Source: Paenibacillus sinensis
GTDB lineage: Bacteria > Bacillota > Bacilli > Paenibacillales > Paenibacillaceae
Reading direction: 5' to 3'
Length of the DNA stretch: 64,000 nucleotides
Assembly: GCF_019904155.1 (NCBI RefSeq)
Contig: NZ_JAHCMB010000188.1
Span: 62,001 to 126,000, forward strand
In this document: piece after piece, positions 57,468-64,000 of the stretch
Numbering within the stretch: position 1 is the first letter of the stretch
Layout of the letters: every line of letters starts with the position of its first letter
Position numbers and translations under genes: made by a program
Notes under the pieces: model-generated
What the model was told of the DNA's origin: nothing
Seen by the model: only the letters and a program-made list of their open reading frames with translations
The model's database searches: none

Positions 57468-60206
57468 ATGTCAACGCAAGCTCAAACCTGGACATTCAAA
57501 GGCTCGGAGGGAGACTTCGAGCTTAAGGACCCTCATTTGACGAGCTACTTGTATTTTCCGCTCGTCAATGAAGCCGGCATGATGTCCTCCATTACTCCCT
57601 CTCTGCATGGAGATATCAAATCCGGCCATAACACCTTCCTGTCCGAGCCGGTATCCGCAGAGAGCCTTCACAATTCCCGGGCGGCCCGGAACTTCTGGGT
57701 GCATGTTCAGGAATTCGGCCCCTGGTCTTGCACGGGGAATTCGGCTATACAGCAGGCGAGCCGGTTCGATCAAGAGACAGAGGGTGGAGACAAGGTAACG
57801 CTGGAGGCTGGGCTGCTCTGGCACAAGGTTGTTCGCGAGAATGCGCGAATCGGCGTGCGGGCGGAAACGGTCAGCTTCGTTCCGGCAGGCCCGGACCGCG
57901 TGGAGCTGATGAAGGTGACGCTGACGAACACCGGGAACCGCAAGCGGACCCTGACGCCGACCGCTGCGGTTCCGCTCTATGCCCGTTCCGCCGACGATCT
58001 GCGGGATCACCGGCATGTGACGTCCCTGCTGCACCGGATCTATACCTCCGAAGGAGGCATTGAGGTCCAGCCCTCCCTGTCCTTCGACGAGCGGGGACAC
58101 CGGGTCAACAAGACCGCGTATTCCGTGCTCGGAGGCGAAGGAGACGGCGGGAAACCCTCCGGATTTTTCCCCATAGCAGAACGATTTACCGGAGAAGGCG
58201 GCTCTTACGACTGGCCGGAGGCCGTAGTGCGTAACGAGACTCCGCATTGCGGACCTGGAGAGGTCCTCGAAGGTCTCGAAGCCGTTGGCGGCATCCGGTT
58301 CGCGGAAGCTGCGCTTCAACCGGGAGAGAGCAAGTCGTACATTGTAGCCATGGCCATCACGGATGACCGGATGGATGAAGAAAGTCTGTGGAAGACCTAT
58401 ATGTCCGAGGCTTCGTTCGACCATCTGCTCGGGGCATGCAAGGCCTACTGGAAGGAGAAGGTGGATGCCGTCCGGTTCCACTCCGCGAACAAGGAGTTCG
58501 ATCTATGGATGAGGTGGGTGACGCTTCAGCCGATCCTTCGGCGGCTCTTCGGCAACTCCTTCATGCCTCATCATGATTACGGCCGGGGAGGACGGGGCTG
58601 GCGCGATTTGTGGCAGGACTGCCTGGCGCTGATGATCATGGAGCCGGAGGAGGTCCGGCAGCTGCTGTCGGGCAATTTCGCCGGCGTGAGAATCGACGGC
58701 AGCAACGCCACCATCATCGGCAGGCTTCCCGGCGAATTCGTGGCGGACCGCAACAACATCCCGCGCGTCTGGATGGATCACGGCGCCTGGCCGTTTCTGA
58801 CGGTGCTGCTCTACCTGAATCAGAGCGGCGACCTCGATTTTCTGCTGCAAGAGCAGACCTACTTCAGAGACGCCTTCGTGAACCGCTGCCGGGAACGTGA
58901 CGCTTCCTGGACTCCGGAAAGCGGGAATCTGCTGAAGACCACCAACGGCGAGATATACCGCGGCACGATTCTGGAGCATATGCTGCTTCAGCATTTGACG
59001 CCGTTTTACCTGGTCGGCGAGCATAACCATATGAGACTGGAGGGCGCCGACTGGAATGACGGGCTGGATATGGCTGCGGACCGGGGGGAGAGCGTGGCGT
59101 TTACGGCTTTTTATGCGGGCAATCTTCGGGATCTGGCGTCCTTGCTGCGGGAGCTGGAGCGCCGCACCGGAACTGCTCGCGTTGAATTGGCGGAGGAAAT
59201 GCTGGTGCTGCTGGACAGCTTGGGCGAGCCGGCCGATTATGATTCTGTCTCCGCAAAGCACGGGGTGCTGGACCGGTATTTCGAGCGTATAACCGGTGGA
59301 GTCAGCGGACGCAAGGCGGCCGTCTCCCTGGTATCGCTCGCCGAGGATCTGGAGCGCAAAGCCTCCTGGACGGAGAATCATATCCGCGCCAGCGAGTGGG
59401 TGGCTTCAGAGGGCGGCAGCTCATGGTTCAACGGCTATTACAATAATGACGGCGAGCGGGTGGAAGGGGACCATCCGGAGGGCGTGCGGATGACGCTCAC
59501 CGGCCAGGTCTTCCCGATCATGAGCGGGGTTGCCACGGAAGAGCAGATATCGTCCGTCATACAGGCGGTGGACCGGCATCTGCTTGATGAGGAGATCGGC
59601 TACCGGCTGAATTCCCGGTTCGGCGGCGTCCAGCAGAATTTGGGTCGGGCATTCGGCTTCGCCTTCGGCCACAAAGAGAATGGAGCCATGTTCAGCCATA
59701 TGACTGTGATGTACGCGAACGCTTTGTATAAGCGGGGCTTTGTGAAGGAAGGCAAGGCTGTGCTGGACTCCATCCACTCGCTCTGCGCCGACTTCCCGAA
59801 GAGCCGGATTTATCCGGGTATCCCCGAGTATATCAACGAGCAGGGCCGCGGCATGTATCATTATCTCACTGGCTCGGCGAGCTGGCTGCTGCTGACCGAG
59901 CTGATGGAAGTATACGGCGTCAAGGGCGATATGGGCGACCTGCTGCTTCAGCCCAAGCTGGCGGGCGAGCAGTTCGACGAAGCAGGGAAGGCTTCGGTTG
60001 TTACCCGGTTCGCCGGCCGGCGCCTGCGAATCGTCTACATCAATGAGGGCCGCAAGGAGTATGGTGAACGCCAGGCCGGCGCCTGTCTGCTGAACGGCAA
60101 ACCGGCAAGAGTTGAACCGGCGGCGGGGGGCTGCCTACTGTCGCGGGCGCTTATCGAGAGCCTTCCGGAGGAAGGCGTGCATGAGCTGAGCCTGGAACTT
60201 CTCTGA
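57468..60206 (+). CDS. GH94-type glycoside phosphorylase
   Basis: The 912-residue enzyme has the GH94 layout: N-terminal beta-sandwich (about 15-300), linker helices and an (alpha/alpha)6 barrel. GRGWRDLWQDCLALM matches the GH94 RDWxQD region and ADWNDGLDMA (DWND at 528-531) carries the catalytic acid of the family. It should phosphorolyse a beta-glucoside to glucose 1-phosphate. Acceptor specificity cannot be read from sequence; laminaribiose or cellobiose are candidates in this context. The start at 57468 follows GAAAGAAGGTCGGTTT. It has its own operator copy. Confidence 0.85.
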   Translation: MSTQAQTWTFKGSEGDFELKDPHLTSYLYFPLVNEAGMMSSITPSLHGDIKSGHNTFLSEPVSAESLHNSRAARNFWVHVQEFGPWSCTGNSAIQQASRFDQETEGGDKVTLEAGLLWHKVVRENARIGVRAETVSFVPAGPDRVELMKVTLTNTGNRKRTLTPTAAVPLYARSADDLRDHRHVTSLLHRIYTSEGGIEVQPSLSFDERGHRVNKTAYSVLGGEGDGGKPSGFFPIAERFTGEGGSYDWPEAVVRNETPHCGPGEVLEGLEAVGGIRFAEAALQPGESKSYIVAMAITDDRMDEESLWKTYMSEASFDHLLGACKAYWKEKVDAVRFHSANKEFDLWMRWVTLQPILRRLFGNSFMPHHDYGRGGRGWRDLWQDCLALMIMEPEEVRQLLSGNFAGVRIDGSNATIIGRLPGEFVADRNNIPRVWMDHGAWPFLTVLLYLNQSGDLDFLLQEQTYFRDAFVNRCRERDASWTPESGNLLKTTNGEIYRGTILEHMLLQHLTPFYLVGEHNHMRLEGADWNDGLDMAADRGESVAFTAFYAGNLRDLASLLRELERRTGTARVELAEEMLVLLDSLGEPADYDSVSAKHGVLDRYFERITGGVSGRKAAVSLVSLAEDLERKASWTENHIRASEWVASEGGSSWFNGYYNNDGERVEGDHPEGVRMTLTGQVFPIMSGVATEEQISSVIQAVDRHLLDEEIGYRLNSRFGGVQQNLGRAFGFAFGHKENGAMFSHMTVMYANALYKRGFVKEGKAVLDSIHSLCADFPKSRIYPGIPEYINEQGRGMYHYLTGSASWLLLTELMEVYGVKGDMGDLLLQPKLAGEQFDEAGKASVVTRFAGRRLRIVYINEGRKEYGERQAGACLLNGKPARVEPAAGGCLLSRALIESLPEEGVHELSLELL

Positions 60207-60248
60207 TGCCGGGCGGGGTTATTTTGATTAAAAAGGAGCCTGTTGAGC

Positions 60249-61133
60249 ATGGGAGCTGTGCTGGATAACGGCATTCTTGAAGCCGAGGTGAAAATGCCGG
60301 AAGAAGCGCTGGGAAGCCGCTTTGACCGTACCGGCTGGATTACTTGCGTAAGGCTGAAGGGTAGGCAAAGACATGAGTTCGGCGTTCCGGAGAGCTTCGC
60401 GCCCGGGCGCGGGACGGGAGGCAGCGGCCTGTGTGCCGAGTTCGGCATCAGCGGCCCGAATGGCTACAATGATGCGGGTGTCGGAGAAGGCTTTCCCAAA
60501 ATCGGTGTCGGCCTGCTCACGAGGCAGGGAGTCAGAGCGTATTCCTTTTTCGAGGATTATCCGGTAGTACCTTATCAAGTGGTGACCGAGACGGGCTTAG
60601 ACCGCATCACATTCACCGTCCTGCCCGCCGACTGCCGGGGGTACGCCTTTCGGCTGACCAAGAGCATCATTCTGCGCGATGCCCGGCTTCATATCGAGTA
60701 TGCGCTGGAGAATACAGGGAGCCGGACGCTGGATACGGATGAATATGTGCATAATTTCCTCGCCGTGAACCGCCAGCCGGCAGGTCCCGGCTATGTGCTG
60801 CGTTTTCCCGTCCCGTCCGACTTCAGCGAGGTGGAATCAAGCTATACAGCGGAGCTTCTTTCGGCAGCGGGGAACGAGGTTCTTTGGAACGCTGTGCCGG
60901 AACGGGAGTTCTACGCCCGTCTTCCCGGCTGGCCAGCCTCCACGCCCTGGAACTGGGAGCTCGTCAATCTTCCAAGCGGTGCCGGAGTCCGGGAGTCGGG
61001 GGATTTTGCGGTGGCTGGCTGCGCGCTTTGGGGGAAAAGACATGTCATATCGCCCGAAATCTTTATCTCGCTGCATATTCCTCCGGGGGAAGCGAGACGA
61101 TGGAGCCGGGTTTATGAATTTTTTGAGATTTGA
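60249..61133 (+). CDS. Galactose mutarotase-like (aldose 1-epimerase fold) protein
   Basis: The 294-residue protein looks like an all-beta galactose-mutarotase-fold protein (RFDRTGWITCVRL, FPKIGVGLLTR, ENTGSRTLDTDEYVHNF). Clear aldose 1-epimerase histidines are not all evident, so it may bind or isomerise an unusual sugar. The ATG at 60249 is preferred; AAAAGGAGCC lies upstream, and a TTG at 60243 is also possible. It follows the GH94-type gene by 42 bp and may supply the correct anomer for phosphorolysis or use the released sugar (inference). Confidence 0.7.
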   Translation: MGAVLDNGILEAEVKMPEEALGSRFDRTGWITCVRLKGRQRHEFGVPESFAPGRGTGGSGLCAEFGISGPNGYNDAGVGEGFPKIGVGLLTRQGVRAYSFFEDYPVVPYQVVTETGLDRITFTVLPADCRGYAFRLTKSIILRDARLHIEYALENTGSRTLDTDEYVHNFLAVNRQPAGPGYVLRFPVPSDFSEVESSYTAELLSAAGNEVLWNAVPEREFYARLPGWPASTPWNWELVNLPSGAGVRESGDFAVAGCALWGKRHVISPEIFISLHIPPGEARRWSRVYEFFEI

Positions 61134-61177
61134 GCCATGATTGGTCTCTTCGTGACTGCTATTTGGCAACAAATTAT

Positions 61178-61210
61178 GCCACTCCTGCTCGGGTCAGGGG
61201 TGGCTTTCTT
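61178..61210 (+). terminator. Terminator after the mutarotase-like gene
   Basis: GCCACTCCTG and CAGGGGTGGC form a 10-bp stem with one G-U pair, followed by TTTCTT. The rest of 61134-61471 contains only a cre-like half-site ATGTAAGCGCTC near 61336. Confidence 0.75.
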
Positions 61211-61471
61211 ATATGTGCATGTCGGGAGTGCAGCCATTCGACAATCCTTTTAAAAAGATCGTTGCTTCCTGCATGAAATCGTTGATTTGTCTGATTGTTC
61301 GGATTTACATAAATCGGTAAAGTTGGAACTGCCTAAATGTAAGCGCTCTTTTTTAGGGGCAGAGAAGAACTTTGTCGTATGGGAGGAGGCGGACAATGGA
61401 TTGATGTCCTGAAGAAATGGCATGGCAGTGAATCTAATATCATTTTATCCGAATAAGGAGGAACAAATGGA

Positions 61472-64000
61472 ATGAACCCAAATCTGTGTTCACCCCGGAG
61501 GGCAAACCGTATGCGTATGAAGCTGACGATCAAGCGTTCCGGCTTCATGCCGCTGCTTCTCGTGCTGGTGCTGCTTCTGGCACTGGTTCCGGCAGCGCCG
61601 CTGCCCGTCAGTGCAGCCTCTTCCTATCTGCTATCGCAGGACCGTCCCGCCTACGCTTCCGGCACCGAGGGGGCCAATACGCCCGATCTGGCGTTTGACA
61701 GCAATGCCTCGTCCCGCTGGAGCAGCTCATGGGGCAGCGACCCGAACTGGATTTATGTCGATCTCGGCTCTTCGGCGGCCATCGACCGGGTCGTGCTGCG
61801 CTGGGAGAACGCGTATGCGACCGCTTACAAAATCCAGGTTTCCGCCGACGAAATGATCTGGAACGACATCTATTCGACGTCCGCCGGAGACGGCGGAACC
61901 GATGAACTCACCGTAAGCGGAACGGGGCGCTATGTGCGCATGTACGCCACTGCCCGCTCGATGGCGGCTTACGGTGTCTCGCTGTATGAATTTGAGGTAT
62001 ACGGAACGGGCGGGGTCAATCCGCCGCCGGTGCAGCTCGGAGCGAATGTTGCGCTGAACAAGCCGGTGACCGCCTCTTCCTATGAGACATCCGACTATTT
62101 GCCGCCGGGCTCGACGCTTCCGAAGCTTGCCGTGGACGGAGACGGCGCCACGCGCTGGTCCTCCAACGCCTCTGACAATGAATGGATTTATGTGGATTTG
62201 GGCAGCGTCCATACGCTGGGCCGGGTCATCATCAGCTGGGAGGCGGCGGCTGGCCGGACCTATGATATTCAGGTCTCGAACGACGCCTCGTCCTGGACCA
62301 CAATCTACCGGGAAATGCATGGGGACGGCGGAACCCTGAATCTACCGGTCTATGCACAGGGCCGCTATGTGAGAATGAAGGGAATCAGCCGGGCGACCTC
62401 CTTCGGTTATTCAATCTTTGAATTCCAGGTGTACGACTATGTGACGGGAGAGGCGCAGCCGGTCTACACGATCCCGGAGCTTCCGCAGCAATCCACGGTT
62501 GCCGTCGGAGGGGGCAGCTACACGAAGAACGATATGTCGATTCCCCAGCCGAAATATCCGCTGTACAAGTCCGACTCCCTGACCGCGCCGCTGCCGTCGA
62601 ATGACTGGTGGCAGTCGATCATGATCAACAAGCTCGGCAACGGCATCGTTACACTTCCGCTGAAATCCAAGTACACGAAGCAGGGCTTAAGTGTGCTGAA
62701 CCCGGGCGCGGGCTATGTGAACGGCCTGACGCAGGCGGCTTCGGGCAGCCCGGACCTGTATCTGATGGCAAGCAATATCAACACCTCGTCGATGTCCAAC
62801 CGGATCACCGCCTACGGAGACTGGTCGGCGGACGCCGTGCTCAGCGACGGGGCGACGGACAAAATGAAGACGACGTTCGTCAAAGGCTCGCCGTATTTGT
62901 ATTCGCAGTTCAGCGACCCGGCCAGCCCGGAAATTTACCTGCCGGTGACGGCCCGCTTCTTCGACGATTCGGGCAACACGATTCTGGCGGCTGACGGCAC
63001 TGCGCTTACCGGCGATCATATCGGCATAGAAGTGACGAATACGAACGGCGCTCCGACCCCATCGACGGTCAAGCGAACGTACGGCGTATTCGCGCCCGCG
63101 GGCACGACCTTCAAGAAGGTGGGCGCCAAGCTCAAAATTCAGCTCGGAAGCGGCCAGAGCTATCTGTCGCTTGCGGCGATGCCCGCGGCATCCGATCTGA
63201 ACTATTTCTATCAGCACGGCTACGCGTTCGTTACGGGCACGACGGTGACCTACTCGTTCAACGAGATCACCTCCGATGCCACGACCCATTTCAATGTATC
63301 GGTTACGCAGAAGCGCTCCGGGTTCCCGAACACGACGCTGATGGCCCTCTTGCCGCATCAGTGGAAAGCCTCGGCGGCTTCCCTGAATGGCAAGACCTAC
63401 CCGTCGATCCGGGGAACGCTGAAGCTGACGGAGGGCAACTCCTTCTCCACCGTGAACAAGTTCTACGGCATCGTGCCCCAGTTCACCGAGCCGGGAGACG
63501 AGAGCTATTCGCGGGAGACGCTGCGTTCCTATCTGGCGCAGCTTGATGCGGATACCTCCCAGGATCTCATGAAGGCCGACGCCTACTGGCAGGGCAAGAA
63601 GCTGCATCCGCTGGCGATGGGCGTGCTGATCGCCGATCAGATCGGCGATACGGCGTACAAGAACCTGTTCCTGTCGAGAATGAAGACGATCCTGTCGGAC
63701 TGGTATACGTACACGCCGGGAGAAACGGATTATTACTTCGATTACAACACGGACTGGGGCACGCTGATTTATAAGAACAGCGAGTTCGGCGCCAACTCGG
63801 GCATTACGGATCATCACTTCACCTACGGTTACTACGTATTCGCTTCAGCGGTTCTGGCAACCTACGATTCCGGCTTCCGCGACGAGTACAGCGGCATGGT
63901 GGAGCAGCTGATCCGGGATTACGCGAACCCGTCCAAGAACGACCCGCTGTACCCGTTCCTGCGGAACTTCGATCCCTATGAAGGCCACTCATGGGCGGGC
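61472..64000 (+). CDS. Secreted GH81 endo-beta-1,3-glucanase with two CBM32-like (F5/8 type C) domains, 3' end outside window
   Basis: The 843 visible residues start after AAGGAGGAACAAATGGA; the ATG at 61467 is followed at once by a stop, so 61472 is used. A signal peptide (hydrophobic about 24-45, cleavage after VSAA) is followed by two F5/8 type C modules (about 50-185 and 190-325, with SSRWSSSWGSDPNWIYVDLG and TRWSSNASDNEWIYVDLG), then the GH81 catalytic domain. GH81 motifs are SNDWWQSI, the D780-containing GITDHHFTYGYY and, at the very edge, DPYEGHSWAG with E837. It cuts beta-1,3-glucan (laminarin, curdlan, fungal wall) outside the cell and feeds the intracellular phosphorylases upstream. 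Confidence 0.9.
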   Translation, partial: MNPNLCSPRRANRMRMKLTIKRSGFMPLLLVLVLLLALVPAAPLPVSAASSYLLSQDRPAYASGTEGANTPDLAFDSNASSRWSSSWGSDPNWIYVDLGSSAAIDRVVLRWENAYATAYKIQVSADEMIWNDIYSTSAGDGGTDELTVSGTGRYVRMYATARSMAAYGVSLYEFEVYGTGGVNPPPVQLGANVALNKPVTASSYETSDYLPPGSTLPKLAVDGDGATRWSSNASDNEWIYVDLGSVHTLGRVIISWEAAAGRTYDIQVSNDASSWTTIYREMHGDGGTLNLPVYAQGRYVRMKGISRATSFGYSIFEFQVYDYVTGEAQPVYTIPELPQQSTVAVGGGSYTKNDMSIPQPKYPLYKSDSLTAPLPSNDWWQSIMINKLGNGIVTLPLKSKYTKQGLSVLNPGAGYVNGLTQAASGSPDLYLMASNINTSSMSNRITAYGDWSADAVLSDGATDKMKTTFVKGSPYLYSQFSDPASPEIYLPVTARFFDDSGNTILAADGTALTGDHIGIEVTNTNGAPTPSTVKRTYGVFAPAGTTFKKVGAKLKIQLGSGQSYLSLAAMPAASDLNYFYQHGYAFVTGTTVTYSFNEITSDATTHFNVSVTQKRSGFPNTTLMALLPHQWKASAASLNGKTYPSIRGTLKLTEGNSFSTVNKFYGIVPQFTEPGDESYSRETLRSYLAQLDADTSQDLMKADAYWQGKKLHPLAMGVLIADQIGDTAYKNLFLSRMKTILSDWYTYTPGETDYYFDYNTDWGTLIYKNSEFGANSGITDHHFTYGYYVFASAVLATYDSGFRDEYSGMVEQLIRDYANPSKNDPLYPFLRNFDPYEGHSWAG

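Noticed and set aside
61330..61350. Full catabolite-responsive element before the GH81 gene
   Set aside because: Only the left half (ATGTAAGCG) fits; the right half CTCTTTT does not match.

Overview
The window looks like chromosomal DNA of a Gram-positive soil bacterium of the Paenibacillaceae, most likely Paenibacillus. The evidence is fairly GC-rich coding DNA with AAGGAGG-type ribosome sites, YesM/YesN-type two-component systems beside sugar ABC importers that lack an ATPase gene, LacI/AraC/GntR regulators paired with glycosidases, GH-Q clan phosphorylases, and a variant purine riboswitch in front of an 8-oxoguanine deaminase gene. The genus is an inference.

Layout. 1-7.0 kb: a Crp-type cyclic-nucleotide regulator (cut by the window edge) divergent from a CHASE2-adenylate cyclase, an OmpR-type two-component pair, a beta-propeller lipoprotein and a secreted copper-amine-oxidase-N-like protein. 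7.0-7.9 kb: decayed DNA with an epoxide hydrolase remnant and about a dozen degenerate 22-24 nt repeats. 7.9-10.7 kb: a chemoreceptor with a sigma-D-type promoter and a YdeI-like protein. 10.8-17.8 kb: a galactonate/lactose block with a GntR regulator, KDG kinase, KDPG-type aldolase, galactonate dehydratase and GH2 beta-galactosidase. 17.9-26.8 kb: a YesM/YesN system, sugar ABC importer and GH42 beta-galactosidase. 26.9-33.8 kb: a more AT-rich patchwork with a small Tyr/Trp-rich protein, PanE-like reductase, TetR regulator, riboswitch-controlled 8-oxoguanine deaminase, MFS exporter, Lrp regulator and a serine beta-lactamase-like hydrolase. 33.9-40.7 kb: a sucrose block with a LacI regulator, importer, fructokinase and sucrose phosphorylase. 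40.9-45 kb: a second GH2 beta-galactosidase divergent from an AraC activator. 45-51.2 kb: a FusB-type EF-G-binding protein, GGDEF diguanylate cyclase, orphan sugar-binding lipoprotein, proline iminopeptidase-like hydrolase and two small proteins. 51.3-64 kb: a beta-glucan block with a LacI regulator, GH30, two large GH-Q (GH94-like) phosphorylases, a mutarotase-like protein and a secreted GH81 endo-beta-1,3-glucanase cut by the right edge.

How it works together. Most of the window is catabolism of plant and fungal sugars. Galactosides are cleaved by three different beta-galactosidases and galactonate goes through a De Ley-Doudoroff-type route. Sucrose is imported and phosphorolysed to glucose 1-phosphate and fructose. 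Beta-1,3-glucan is probably cut outside by GH81 and phosphorolysed inside. Three copies of a CGAAA-N4-TTTCG palindrome (51331, 52496, 57427) link the LacI regulator, GH30/phosphorylase and GH94 units into one probable regulon.

The most notable element is at 29026-29129. It is a purine-type aptamer whose 3' strands of P1 and P3 are reused in a long terminator stem, so ligand binding should switch the gene ON. Its target is an 8-oxoguanine deaminase. This matches the 8-oxoguanine riboswitch class known from Paenibacillaceae. The least understood parts are the beta-glucan phosphorylase set and the pairing of a diguanylate cyclase with an orphan sugar-binding protein.
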